Shown: one piece after another, positions 10,430 through 23,800 of the stretch
How the letters are laid out: each line of letters starts with the position of its first letter
Position numbering within the stretch: the first letter of the stretch is position 1
Origin: Beta vulgaris subsp. vulgaris
Lineage: Eukaryota > Streptophyta > Magnoliopsida > Caryophyllales > Amaranthaceae
Assembly (NCBI RefSeq): GCF_026745355.1
Contig: NC_079209.1
Coordinates: 29,672,347-29,736,346 of the forward strand
Direction of reading: 5' to 3'
Length of the DNA: 64,000 nt
Made by a program: the position numbers and the translations under genes
The notes under the pieces: generated by a model
What the model was told of the DNA's origin: nothing
Database searches by the model: none
Seen by the model: only the letters and a program-made list of their open reading frames with translations

Positions 10430-12954
10430 TGTAACACCCCGATAATTCTCTCTTTTTAGAAATACCTCTATAATATAAACCTTAGAGAATTACGCAGGCA
10501 TTATCGCCCGTGTGATAACGTATCGGCTTATTCAGAATTTTGCAGCGGAAAAACGATTAACAAAAACCAACTTTATTAAAACTTACTAAGTAAATGACAA
10601 ATGTCGAGAATCTAAACAAACCAACTTAAATATCAACAACTGAAATAACACATGTTCCTACGAAAGCAGAAATTAAACTATGTACATACAAGTCTCTCCA
10701 CTCCAGATTCCCAATGAGATGCACCTCAGCGAACCTGTAATGTCAATGCTATATCGACTCTGCTCACCAGAAGGATCATCACAGGATCAATAGGCAAAGC
10801 CATGATCACACACACAAATAAAGCACGTAATCAGCAAAACTGAGTACTACATCTCAAACATACACATTCCTAAACATGATACTAAATAATAACATGTAGG
10901 AATAAATAATAAATAAACATATAATAATCTGCAGGCAACTTTTACTGAACTAAACTCAAAACATCTTTTATTTACTTTAATGGAATAGTTATTGGACGAG
11001 TTGACTTATCTACTAATGTGAAATACGGGAGCGACTCCATACTTCAGAGTGACCTACGATATCGAGGAACCATTGAACTAAAAGAGGATGGTGATCAATC
11101 CATTCCTAGAAAAGTCATGGGCTACCACCATGTACTCTAACCCTTAATGTCCAACTCTAGACGTGCACCAGTTTAAAGTTTATAACTTATTCTCGTTACA
11201 TTTTACGTTATTTACATATTATTACTTGTGTTGACTCTCACATATAAGTAACACATACATAAATAATCAGACAAACATAACTGGACTTCTTTTATCTCTG
11301 GATTTAACAAGTGATCACAACTCACAATCCAAGACTACTTTAATTCCTTTTTACACTTAACTTTCTTTACTTGTTGAACCTAGCCAACAATAATCTCACC
11401 TTTATATAGGTATAACTTATAAACTTACCAAATAAGGTCCACGGTCCTCATAAGCTAATCAAAATAATACTTCTCAAAGAATACATGAATAATATGATTC
11501 ACTTTATAGCATATACTAATTCTTATGCGAATTAATAAATAAACTTTCTTAACATGCTTGCATCAATTATTCCATACAAACATATAATTCGATATTCATA
11601 ATCAATTCCAAGTCACATGTTGCACACAGGCATAAAACATGTAAAATAATTTCCAGAAATCACATATACGAACAAAAATAGGTTCCTATACATGATACTA
11701 AAATTTAAATCTCCCTTAGAACATGATACTAAGCCACATAGCACGTAATTATGTACGTACCTCGTGTATACTAGCCTGTAGGCCACTTTTAAATCGTTAA
11801 AAGTCTCCTAATACGATGTATTCTCCGCCTAGAAAACAAGGTAACTAAAATTAATAACTTAAAATAAAAATTACAGCAGCTTTAAATAACTTAAAACATC
11901 CTTAAAACACGTTTAAAAAAATCGATTTTAGGTGTCAAACTTAAGTTATTTTTAATTCCTAGCAAAGTACTACTATTCTAGCAATTAAAAATTCTTAAAA
12001 ACCCTTTAAATAAGCCTTTTTCTGAAATTACAGCATCTTTAAAATTCAATAACCTTCCTTAAAACATGTATAACGTATTTAGAATTACATACTAAGTAAA
12101 TCTCATAGCACATAATATACTACTATAGTTTTTTTTAGCAATTTAAAACCCTAAAACTCATGTTTTCATGGTTAAAATTAGAAATCTACTCATAATAATA
12201 AATCTGAAATTTTTTATTTCTAATATAAACTATAGATGAATCCAAATTACTTAATAAAACAGTAAGTAAAACTAATAAACATGATTAATAATAATAAAAC
12301 AACATAAAAATCTAGTCTTTTAATGGAATCTTAAGAAGGAAGAAAGAAAATAACCAACAAAAGAGGAGGAGGAGAGGGGCGCCGGCAGCAACAACTCCCA
12401 CAGCAGCACGGCGGCTGAATTTTCAGATTCAAGGGAAGGCATGTGACGTTTCTTGTTGAAGAAGAAACGTTACTTGAAGAAAAAGAAAGGTGATTTGAGA
12501 GAGAACTAAGAACGACGGACGAAGAGGAGAGAGAAAAATAAATCTTTGTGTGGAATAAATAATCGGGTATTAAGATATTTATAAAGAGCTTTATTTTTGG
12601 GATTAGGAAAAAGAGATAAGGTTTAATGAAATTTGATGATGAACAAGATAAATAACTTGGGACTTTAATCATCAACATGACTCTTTTTCCTTTTATCCTT
12701 TTAGGATTTTTTAGGTTCCTCAATTCCATTAGACTTCTTTTTCAATATAAATTAGTATTTAAAACTTTTATCAAAGCATGCTTAATTAAAATATTTTCAA
12801 CTTTATTAAGTCATGAAAATAATTTCATTTGACTTTTGAAATAGTCAACTTTTTTAAATAGTCAAGTCATTTCAAAACTAATTTGGGTTTAAATATAAAT
12901 ATATAAATACTTAAATATATTTATAAAATCCTTTAAAAATTATGGGGTATTACA
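10430..12954 (-). mobile_element. 5' LTR of gypsy copy 1 (2.5 kb)
   Basis: Bounded by TGTAACACCCC (10430) and GGGGTATTACA (ending 12954). It is homologous along its length to the LTR at 57780-60257. On the minus strand a TATAAATA box lies near 12575-12585, a candidate U3 promoter. A GC-rich patch near 12360-12420 and a conserved block near 10740-10860 recur in the other copy. The bases beyond the outer edge are CCCAC (12955-12959); the partner duplication is lost with the element's other end. Confidence 0.85.
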
Positions 12955-14104
12955 CCCACTTACAGCCTATAAGCTTCTTTCCAAGTGGAAGATCAACTAA
13001 GTTCCATGTGTGATTATTTTGCAATGCAGAAAGTTCTTTGTCCATTGCTTCTATCCATGTAGGATCATTAACAACTTTTTTATAGGACACGGGTTCAGTA
13101 AGAAGCTCAGTGGAAGAAATTAGAGCTTGGTGGTCAGTAGGTAAAGAAGTATAAGTAACAAGAGCACACCATTGATTGGAGGAAGAAACTGCATTACATA
13201 TGAAGTCAGAGAGGTGTGCAGGTGGAAGAATGGTTCTAGAACTCCTTCTAACTGGAAGTGGAGAACTAATATCAACCATGTTGTCAAGATCATTGTTGTG
13301 AACAGAAGAATTTGGAAGAGAGCTAGTAAGAGGAGAAGAATTAGGAGAGGAAGATGATGGTAAGATAAGGGATGTATCAGGCTGTGAGGGAGAATTTGAG
13401 GGAGAATTTTCAAGAGTGTGAAATATATCTGGTATGTCATCATGAGATATGAGAATGTAGTTGGTAAAGATAGGTAAAAAGAATTGAAAAGTAGAAGTGG
13501 AATTTTTATAGTGATAAGGGAAATGTTGTTCATGAAAAACAACATCTCTTGAGATAGTAATCTTAAAGGTCTGAAGATTGAGGACTTTATATGCTTTGTG
13601 ACCACTAGGATAGCCAAGAAAAACATGAGGGATAGCTTTAGGATGGAATTTGGATCTGTTATGTGTAGGTGTGGAGACAAAACATAAGTAATCAAAGACT
13701 CTCAAGTGGTCTAGGTTAGGTATTTCTCCATATAACTTCTCATAGGGACTTACATTGTTTAGAACAGGTAATGGCGTCCTATTCATGAGATGCACTGCAC
13801 ATAAGACACATTCACCCCAGTACTTGGCAGGAAGTTTAGCTTGGAAGAACAATGCTCTAGAAACCTCCAAAATATGCCTATGTTTTCTCTCAATAACTCC
13901 ATTTTGTTGAGGAGTATCAGGGCAACTTCTCTGATTGATAATGCCTTTGCTCAAATGAAATTGTTTTACGAAACCCTCACATAATTTAGGAGCATTATCA
14001 GTTCTAACAAATTGAACAACAGCTTTAAAATGTATTTCAATATATTGCACAAAGTGAGGAAAAATAGTAACAACATCTGATTTGTTATGAAGTAAAACAC
14101 CCAT
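12955..14104 (-). pseudogene. Copia integrase C-terminal part and pre-RT linker
   Basis: Continues the integrase after a frameshift near 14093-14104. It carries the second and third catalytic positions in RTDNAPKL and PQQNGVIERKHRHILE, then the copia-specific region HLRVFDYLCFVSTPTHN, FLGYPSGHKAYKV, a Ser-rich linker and the start of the pre-RT region (W-EAMDKELSALQNNHTW). It ends at the gypsy LTR at KLIGCKWV, a point that normally leads straight into reverse transcriptase. Confidence 0.85.
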
Positions 14105-15921
14105 GTAATCCTAGTGAAGTCATCAACTATTGTAAGAAATAATCTATATCCATGACTTGTTTGAACTCTATATGCACCCCATACAACTACATGTAAAATT
14201 TGAAAAGCAGTGGTAGTCTTTATACTACTAGAAGGAAAACAGACTCTAGGCTGTTTAGCTACAGGGCATATTTGACACATACAGTCTAAGGTTGTCTTGT
14301 TGTTAAATATGGGTAAGATGTGATGTAGTTGACCAACTGGTAAGTGGCCCAACCTAAGGTGCCAAAGCTTGGTTTTGTTAGCATCATTTACATTCATCAA
14401 TGTTGTTGAAAAACCTAATCCTGAACTGGATAAAGGTGCTAAGGAGGCTTCCAAGTAATATAGACCATTCTCCAATTTACCAAGAAGTTGTGGCCTCGTT
14501 GAAAGGCCCTGTATGTAACAAATACTGTGAAAAAAAACTGCAGAACACTTCAAATCTTTGCAAATTCTAGGAATAGAAACAAAATTAAACTTGAATTCTG
14601 GTACAAATAACACATTATGCAGTTTTAGACCATTTTTCAAGTCTATATTGCCAACATGTGTTACTTTGACTTTATTTCCATTAGGAATTGTTATAAATTG
14701 TTCTTTAGATGCAGCTTTGTATGATGTAAATATAGACAAATCATAGCACAGATGATCACTTGCTCCACTATCAACTATCCATGATGTATTGAAAATAGAG
14801 GTGAAACAATGTGTACTTGCCACATGTGCTGAAGATGTAGTTTGATCTTCTGTAGTAGATTTATGTTGATTCATCATCTGTATGAACCTATCATAATGAC
14901 TTGGTGTGTATGATGCAGAATGTTTCACATCTTCTCTGTCGTCATTGTAAGCTACAACAACCTTTTTCTTGAACTGGTTGGCTGGATGATTGGCTGGGTA
15001 ACCAACAAGTTTGTAGCATTTTTGTTTGGTGTGCCCAGTCATGTGACAATGATCACAATGGAGATTGTTGTTCCATCTCTTATTCTCACCTCCAAACCTC
15101 TGTTGGTTATTATTGTTGTTGTAAGAATTATTGTTGTTCCTATTTCTGTCTGCATATTCTCCAAATCTCTTCTTATACACAGCAAAAGCCATGTTATCTT
15201 CAGTACCATTGTAATGGTGAGAAAGTTGTCTGTGTTTCTCCTCTTGCATTAACAGCCTGTAAGCTTGAGTTATCATAGGCAATGGTGACATCATTAATAT
15301 ACTGCCTCTGATGACTTCATATCCATCACTGAATTTCATCATGAATTCAATCAACCTTCTATCTTGCTGAGATTTGAGTAATTTTCTTGTAATTGTACAT
15401 GTGCAATTTTTGCACTCACACTGAGGTGTTGGATCAATTGAATCAAGCTGATCCCACAACATCTTCAACTTAGTGTAATAAGTTAAAATATCATCTTGTC
15501 CTTGTTTAAGATCATTTAAAGATTTTTTGAGAGAAAATAATTGAGTTCCAGAGGACTGACCATATCTTTCTTCAAGATTTGTCCAGATTTCATGTGCTGT
15601 TCTAAAATACAACACACTTCTTGCAATATTCTGATCTAACACTCCAAGTAACCATGAAATCAGCATATTATTGCATCTCTCCCAAGCATTAAAAATAGGA
15701 CTAGAAGGCAAAGGTTTAGTGATTGAACCATCTACAAATCCTAGTTTATTTTTGGCAAATAAACTGATTAACATGGAGCGTTTTCAGTCACTGTAAGATC
15801 TCCCATCAAATTGGAGAGAAATCAATTTCATTCTTGGATTATCTTAAGGATGTATATAGTAGGGTGAAGTGGGATTTTGTATGTTTTCAGTTGGAGAAGT
15901 TTCAATAGTAGAAGAAGACAT
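13966..15921 (-). pseudogene. Copia gag, protease and integrase N-terminal part
   Basis: The natural start is the ATG at 15919-15921 (MSSSTIET). Stops lie in frame at 15844-15846 (TAA) and 15784-15786 (TGA, at a usually conserved Trp before KRSMLISL). Domains seen: copia gag (NAWERCNNMLISWLLGVL), CCHC knuckle CDHCHMTGHTKQKC (about 15040-15070), protease active site WIVDSGASDH (about 14760-14785), GAG-pre-integrase LWHLRLGHLP, the CxxC half of the integrase zinc site, and the integrase core. The first catalytic Asp of integrase, expected in the H-V-D-V-W-G motif, reads HVVVWG here. The frame then breaks near 14100. Confidence 0.85.
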
Positions 15922-16142
15922 CTTAGAGATTTCAGTTAATCTTCAAAGATTCTAGAATTTTGACAGCAAGAATGATGAAATTGCATATTCTACTTTAAAG
16001 GAAGTATTCAAAACAACAAATTCACAAGTAATTACTGATTGTGCAAAGAATACAGAAGATCAAGATTCAATTTGAAGAATTATCGAGAAAGAAGACTGTG
16101 AAGATTACCTTTCACAGATTTGATCAATATCAAGCACCTGGT

Positions 16143-16154
16143 GCTCTGATACCA
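16143..16154 (-). other. Primer-binding site (initiator tRNA-Met type), copia element
   Basis: Minus strand reads TGGTATCAGAGC immediately inside the LTR edge at 16155. Confidence 0.9.
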
Positions 16155-16556
16155 TGTTACAATTCTGAGAATTGTTTCAGTAATGAAAACGCAACAAGAA
16201 ATAACAATGGAGGACACACAAGATTTTCTCCATCACTGCTCTACATTGGGAGCTCAAGCTTAGAACTAATTCTTATTATTTGAGAGAATATTTACAATGT
16301 TGAAATGCTATATTTTCTGAATGAATAGAACCACTGCATCATGTGTTCTATTTTTACAACAATGTGATAGAAAAAACTAGCTAATAACCAAAAGAAGAAG
16401 CTAACAAACTAACTGAAAATATCAGTAACAAACTTAACAAACTTATAACTACTTGTAACTGATTATGCTGAGCTGGCAAAGTTAGTTATCATCAGGTGGC
16501 TGTGGTTGTGGCTGCTGCTGATGATTTGTCATTTCATCACATTCTGTGATGTTATA
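16155..16556 (-). mobile_element. Copia 5' LTR (about 400 bp)
   Basis: The inner edge is exact (TGTTACAATTCT, next to the PBS). The outer edge is approximate: GTGATGTTATA near 16546-16556 looks like a mutated terminal repeat. No target duplication could be checked because the other LTR is absent. Confidence 0.6.
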
Positions 16557-17845
16557 TTTAACAAATACTTATAAAAGACCCATAACTCCATTCAAGTCAT
16601 CCTAGAAGATCTTCATGGCCTATGCAACATAATCTCTCATCTCAAGAAAAGTATCCCTTTTTTGTTTCTTTCACCTTTCCTCTTTCTTCCTTCCTTTCTA
16701 ACATTGACTCTAACGGCATTTGAAAACTTAATAGCGTTTCTTAAACGCCTTCAACCATCAATTAGATGATTATTTCTTTTTTCTACCATTATTTTAAAAT
16801 TATATTTCTCCTAAAGTATTACAATTATAGCACTTGATGTGGTTCTAACACATCTCCAAGATGAACTAGCACCTCGTATAAATGATACAAATCTTTATCA
16901 AATAACAAATAAAGTGAAGTATGAGAACCATTTGAAAATGGACTTTTAACAGAAAAATCTACAGAAAACAAAAGGAGTAGTTTGTTTGTTCACTTCTACA
17001 ATAAAATCTTAATAATCTATCAAAGAATGAATATAATTATTAGTTGATTGAACGTTCACAATCTTCTATTAATATTCAACCAACGTTAATTATCTAATGA
17101 ATTTAACAACCATCATGCACCTTGTTTAAGCAAACAAGAAGTGGGCTAACATTTGCTGCTTCCCGTGGAGAGCACATTTTCTATTCGTCTCAATTGTGTT
17201 AGTTAAGCTCAGAAAATTCCAGCTTAGAAGAGCCTAGCCTTATCCCCAAGGATCCTATTTAGATATATACCTCGCCACAATCTCCTATATCGGCATATCT
17301 TAACAAGTTATTAGATAGCTATATATCTCTGCCACAATCTTCTATGTCCGTAATATCTTAACAATAAATGTTCTCTTGAGTGTACTAGATCTACCGACGT
17401 TGGGTCCTCAATCCATACAACTGTGTACAAAAATATTGAGCCAAATAAGGAAAGGAAAATTTACAAACGAAGAATCACATCTCATCCAAAGCAGGAAAGG
17501 AGCCTGATAGAAATTTTCATGTCATTTTCAATGCACAGCACATTTTATAATTTTATATCCTATATGGTGAACTACATGATGAACATACATTAATAGATAG
17601 AAAAACAAACTAGTATGAGCAGGCAAACACGAGCTGCAGAGAACGTTGCAGAGTACTGTGATGCATCAACCTTTAACTTGTTACCGTTGAATTATAGGGT
17701 AAATCAACTGGGAATGCAAACAGCTCAAATCCTATGCCAATCGGGAGCTCAGATCACAAGAACTGAACATAACTTGGAAGACGAAAATAGACAAAATGGT
17801 ATTAGGATCAAAGTAGAAGGCTGGGCTGCTTCCTGATCAACTTCT
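16557..17845. other. Intergenic and probable DDB1 3' untranslated region
   Basis: No gene is supported in 16557-17500. The stretch just below the DDB1 stop (about 17540-17845) is the expected 3' UTR on the minus strand, with an AT-rich zone near 17540-17570 where polyadenylation could occur. No mRNA end can be fixed from sequence alone. Confidence 0.4.
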
Positions 17846-20800
17846 TCAGTGCAATCTGGTCAACTCCTCCACTCTCTTGCTAAGTTCCTCTATTGAAACA
17901 CCCATTGCCTTTGATATCTCTTCCATACGACTACGACTGAGATCGAGGAAAGATTCAATCAGATCTCCATCGAGGAAGTTTCTTGCATCTACTGTTTTCT
18001 TCTCATTATAAAATGACCGCCAATGTTCATGACTCAGTCCTCCTACACCTTTTATAACCTTTCTCAAACTTGACTGCAGTTTTTCCAGGAAAATGTACTG
18101 GTCATGTGGAAGGGAAGCAATGACCCCTATTACGCCATTAACAGTTCCAAAGATAACAGTTGGTATTTGACCAATATCAGAGTCCGGCAACCGCATAACA
18201 AGAGAGCCATGGCGAAAACGATTGATGAATTCTCCAAGGTGGTATTCCCCAACCACTTCAAGACGTGCACGCTCCTCATCAGTGGCACCTTCGCTGTTTT
18301 TTCTCACGGTGAACAGATTGAAATTATTTTCTGCACCAAGATATATATCATCATCAAGAATCTCTACAGCCGACATCCAATTAGCATTGTAGTCCCGTGC
18401 ACGCTCTTCAATTGCACCTTCCTCATGCTGCCATCAAGGAAGAATTAATGATTTCAAATTGCTACTGGTAAAGAATAAAACAATGCACAATTCAGAAAAC
18501 ATGCATGCATACATACACACACACACATACATGGAGAGATATAATACATTCCAAGATAATTTTCCCAGCTCCTTACCTTATATATTAGCAGAGAGATTGA
18601 TTTCATCAAGTCCCCAACAACAATGAAATCACCACGAGTCTGCACATACAAGGCAAGAATGTGCCCATGGTGTCCACACTCAGACTGTAACTCATGAGAT
18701 CCATCGTCCCGAAGCATCCACTTATAAAGCTGAATTTTCTGATTGATGGCAGCAAGCAGCTTGCCATTGAAAGCATTAAGCGAGTAAACAGCACCTTTAG
18801 TTTCCTTCTCTGCAATGAGTTGCAGCTTTCCATCCTCCACGATGAAAACCAGAATTCTTCCCTACATCATTTGGATGATAAAATGTTAATAACTATTCAA
18901 GGGATTCAAAGATCAGAGGGAGATTCCAGAAAAATATGCACAGATGAAAGGGACTCCTAATTTCATAATTTTACAAGATCCCTCCTGCCAAATAAGAACC
19001 CTTCATTCCGTTCATGCCACATACTGACACATGGATGGCTGGACAACTAAAAACAGTACAAGGGGAGCAACCTTCAGTAGTTGCAATCCTCACAAGAAAG
19101 GTAAGGCACAAAAAGACTTGGGCCTTCCATTACAAGATGCCCAAGATATCTCTTTATATTTTTCACTCATGCCATATGTTACCTGAAGACAGATAAATGA
19201 AAATCCATGACAAATTATCTGTACCTTGGTCGGCTCATTTTCTTCCGGTAAAACGTATGCAGTCCCAACACAATAGTAAACATTGCTGTCATCTGAGAAT
19301 GAGCAACTCAGTATTGAGCAACCACATTCATAAGTATCAAGTGGATAAGTTGATATGATCTCAAAACTTTGGCCATCTAACAAGCGCACAAAATGCATTT
19401 CTGATTCCTCTGCACTAGCTTGGTTGTACTTCAAACTACAAATAGCAAAAGTGCGAGTTTGTTCCTGGTGGCAGATACGTCGAGCATGCTCGCCAAGAGG
19501 GATAGACCGAATATGAAGCTTCTGAATATCATCAATGGTGCCAATTGTAAGTTCACCTTCTTTTGCAATTGCAAGGCTGTAGATAGAGTGAAAAGAATGT
19601 TACCACAAAAAACACAAAATTTGGATATCCTACAGAACAATAGATGGTCACAGATTGGCCAATGGCCCGATATCAAACACGCGCAAGCAGGTATTATTCA
19701 GAAAGCATATGTCTCCTTAATTTCTACATGCTTCTCATTTGAAATAGTGTTTATGGGAACAAATCATGTATTACAATTGGAAGCTACTTAATTGCTGAAG
19801 AGAGTGACTAAAGTGATGCATATAAAAGCAACACCAACAAAGGCAAACAGAAAGAAGAAACAAGGCATAAGAATTTGTGAGACTCATGAGTCATGACCTC
19901 ATCGCCCATGATCTTAATGCATTTCCCCTTCACAAAGAACTAGCAATATTCAGATCAAAGATTAATTGCATAATTTTAGCGAATAAGTATACTTCTATTT
20001 TCCATTGAGTAAACAGCACAAACAAAACCTTTTATTTTCTACAACATTTTTTGCTGATCTAGTAAAAAGAATAATAGCACATACAAGTCCTGGTAATATC
20101 AAAGAAATAAAATTTTAATAAATTATATAAGCATATTCAATTATAATGGTAATACTAAAAAAAGAAAAATTTAATAACAGATATAGGCATATTCACTTAA
20201 AAGAAATGAATTAAACAGAATCAAATGCGGAAAAAGGCTGGCTTGCATTTGAGTACAACTGTCAGCACTAGAAAAGCTGACTAGCTTAAGTACAAAGACA
20301 GGTCAACTTCTCGGAATAAAAATAAAATCAGTAACTCAGAGGAAGTGTAATTCTATGTAGTTGAGGTTCCAGATAGATTGTGACTGAAAAAAGGTAAACG
20401 CAGCTCATGCTAGACAATCTAATTCTTGCACAACGACCATAGACTAGATACGTGATATGGCACCATTAATTCAATTTTGAAAAAACAACAGAGAAGGTCA
20501 ATTAAAATCACTCATTTCAAATGCTGAACATAAATTAGCTAATAAGTTGTAAGCATCGAAAAATTAGATCACAAAGACAGCAATTATATCTAAGTTGTCA
20601 ACACGACTGCAAAGATAGAATCACTGAATCAACAATTCAGCATGGTGCTACAGTGGCATTACATTCCCTTACTGACAACGAAGTTGGCAGAGATATCCTG
20701 CCCAGCAAATTTTTAAAATGACATTATCACTAACAAAACTATGAAGCATCACATGTTTACTTCAATATACCAACCCGCACAACGAATGGACAGGCAATTT

Positions 20801-23800
20801 TTCACAAAATATCAATCTCCTTTCTATCACAGGACCAGGAATCATAAATTTACCACAAACGTATGAATATCAGCTATACCTGTCAGGGAAAGCCGCTGAA
20901 TTAAAAGGGCACATATGACTGACTTCCTTAAGGTTGACATTACTGTAAAGTAACTTTTTGTTGCTGCTGTATATAACAGTTGGTCGATCAGAGGCTGCAA
21001 ATACATGAGTAGCATTCTTGGAGGAGAATGTCCTAAGTGTAATAGGCTGTGTACCCAGTGATACCTTCTTCCTGTCGGTCAGTTCACCAGTACCCATGTT
21101 CAATATGAAGTTCAGAAGATGGCCATCTCCAAGAGCACACAGTAAATAAGATATCTGAAAACAAGGAATTAGAATGTTGGAATCAAGTATATATAATATA
21201 TAGCACCAAATCATGCTGTCACAACAACCAAAACAGAGACATTAGCAAATGATACTTATGTCTAGCAGCACATGATTTCTAGTATCAGACCATATTGTTT
21301 TTATAAATGGGCTTTAATGATACTCGGAACCTCCTATATTTTTTCACAAAATAGCACGAAGCAGTATATATTCCAAGTATAACAAATATTCTATAGAAAA
21401 TAAAGTCCCAAAACTCTATAATTATGACTTAATCTTTTCCAATTTGACCATTCACACTTTTTGATGGCCATCAACCAGGCCATTAACAACTGCAAGATGC
21501 TGTTTTCCTGCTTCTGTATTACTGCAATTGTTACCACAATCATGACCATACTTCTCAGATTTAAAACATCTCGGATTGAATACTTCTTTGAAAAGATACA
21601 GTTTTGTATACTTTTCAATATCTGCCCATGTCCAGTCCAATTGTTAAGACCAGTGTCACATAATTCCCTAATCTCCCCGCAAATTGCGATCCGAAAAAAG
21701 AGAATCATGGTCGTGTTCGCCTATTTTTTACCCATTTTGGGCGAACCGCGAACTGAAAAAACGAATTACATAACGTATTATGTGACACTGTGTTAGACCA
21801 AACTGTTGTCCTCATACTAGCATCTTCAGAGATTTGATGCAACTATATGAAAGTTAAACATCTAGATACTACCTCTGTTTTTATTTAGTTGCAACGTTTT
21901 GACTTTCACGCTTGCCAATGTATAATTTCAAATCGTTTTATCTCTAATTGTATGTAAGTAAAAATTATAAAAATTTGATATTATGAAAGCTTACATCGAA
22001 ACGAATCAAACAAGACCCCACATGACTACATTTTGTTTAACATATAAATCAATAAATGTGGTCAAATAAGAGAACATGAATAGTGCAATTTGTCAAACGT
22101 TGCAACTAAAAGAGAATGGAGGTAGTATTATTACAAAGTATCAAGTCAAAATTAATCAAACCTCGCTAAAAAGCACCCAACATCAAAGTGTTCTGATGAA
22201 ACTTTTCGTTCTATTATCTGCATGTTCTATGCTAGATATATACAACACCATCAACAAGAAACCAAAAACCTGAGAATCTAAACAGTTTGCAATAAAGTAA
22301 AATGAACACAGAGATACTATGCCTCATAGTCATGTTCCAGAACAAAATCGAAGCAAACAGATTCACTATTATCATAGAGATTTCAACACCCTTCACTGAA
22401 TCAGAGTTGGACAAAATGAACACGAGTTGCATGAATATGGACTCATACAAGCATGCTGAACTACTTACCCCTTCAAAAGAGCATAGAAGAACAGAGCGAG
22501 GAATTATCTCTCCTCCCAGATTCTCCTTGGTGATTAGATTAAGATCTGGAAGCGAAAATATCCTAACACTTATATCTGTCCACATTCCAACAGCAGCTAG
22601 CTGACTATAATTTGGATTTTGACCGATTGGATTTATGTCAAGAGATGATATCTCATACTCCAATTGTGCATGTTTCACTTCTGTCAAAACTCCATCACCA
22701 ATTTCCAAGTAAACAAGATGCCCACCACCAGTGGCAAGTAGAACCTGCAAAAGCATGTGGTCTCAAGCAGATCAGAGATTAAGGGTCTTTAGATGGGGAA
22801 CAATATACTGCACATTGACCTCTGCTTTGATTCTATCCAGATTTGAATAGAAATTTTTACATTGTTGGCAACAAGATATAATTACTTGAGCGGGGTAAAG
22901 GGCAAATATTGCTTGCAGCACAAGGCAATGACTACTGAGGATTGAATACTGAGAATTAATTTTTTGCATTTTCCCAAGATCATTAGAATATTATTGTTTA
23001 CCAGTTTCTTCTCTTCCATTAACAGAAACATCAAATAACTGCCTTCAGAACTCATAAATGAACAAGGAACCTGAGATTACAACAGTATGAAGATCCATTG
23101 GGAAACATTGAAATAAGCAGATGAAAGGGAAAATTTTAAGACATTACCTGAGAGGCATTAGCAGTAGCAACATTCACAGAATATCCTGTTGGGGCTTTCC
23201 ACTCATGTCGTAGTTCTCTAGATATTGAGCTGACCAGTCTAACTGAGCCTGAAGTGACCTGCCAGAATATTCAGCAACCAACATTAAGTACACTACAAAA
23301 GAAGTACCAAGAATGTTAGGGAAAAGAACCTACATTTAATTATGGAATGGAGAAGGGGGAAGTGGGAAGGGGGGTGAGGAGAAAACACCAGAAGCTCACA
23401 CCAATTAGTTGTATCCTGACAATATGATTCAGCAAAAAGCTGGATCGTAAATTTTTTTTCTTAATTAGTATCCATTCATAGTCCCTGGTGGGGAGATCCA
23501 AACTCAGGTCCAGGTGTATTGATTAGGAGTAAGAGCGTAATAGTGGTTGCATTTGCATATGCATTTTCCATCAAAAGTTCAGCTATCCTAATAACCAAAA
23601 AAAAAAACCCCCCGAATTGAATGATCCTGTATTAAGGGTTAGATTAGCAAAAGGTATGGGGTATAATTATTATGGGGAGCCCGCATGGCCGATTGATCTT
23701 TTATATATTTTTCATGTAGTAATTTTTAGGTACTATTGTGTGTAACGTAGGCTTAGCGGTTTTAAAACCACCAATGATTGGTGAGCCGGCGGATAATTTG

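Larger units (their letters stand above)
7138..12954 (-). mobile_element. Ty3/gypsy element copy 1 (5' LTR, leader, gag, partial pol), truncated
   Basis: Read on the minus strand: a 5' LTR (12954-10430), primer-binding site (10426-10415), a leader of about 1.6 kb with little coding signal, gag (8800-8248), a protease remnant and reverse transcriptase ending at about 7138. RNase H, integrase and 3' LTR are missing. It is the same family as copy 2 at 57.8-64 kb, whose chromodomain places the family among chromoviruses. Its outer LTR edge abuts a copia integrase gene at 12955. Confidence 0.85.
12955..16556 (-). mobile_element. Ty1/copia element (5' LTR, gag, protease, integrase), interrupted
   Basis: Minus-strand order: an LTR (about 16556-16155), a PBS directly at its inner edge, gag starting at 15921, CCHC knuckle, protease, integrase, and then an abrupt stop at 12955 where the LTR of gypsy copy 1 begins. 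Integrase before RT (which would follow) is the copia order. RT and RNase H are absent from the window. The element is dead: two gag stops, a frameshift in integrase and a lost catalytic Asp. Confidence 0.85.

Noticed and set aside
13120..13695. 191-codon minus-strand frame
   Set aside because: Shadow of the copia integrase region in another frame; composition is Leu/Ile-rich noise.
17615..17836. 73-codon plus-strand frame
   Set aside because: Lies opposite the probable DDB1 3' UTR with no family resemblance.
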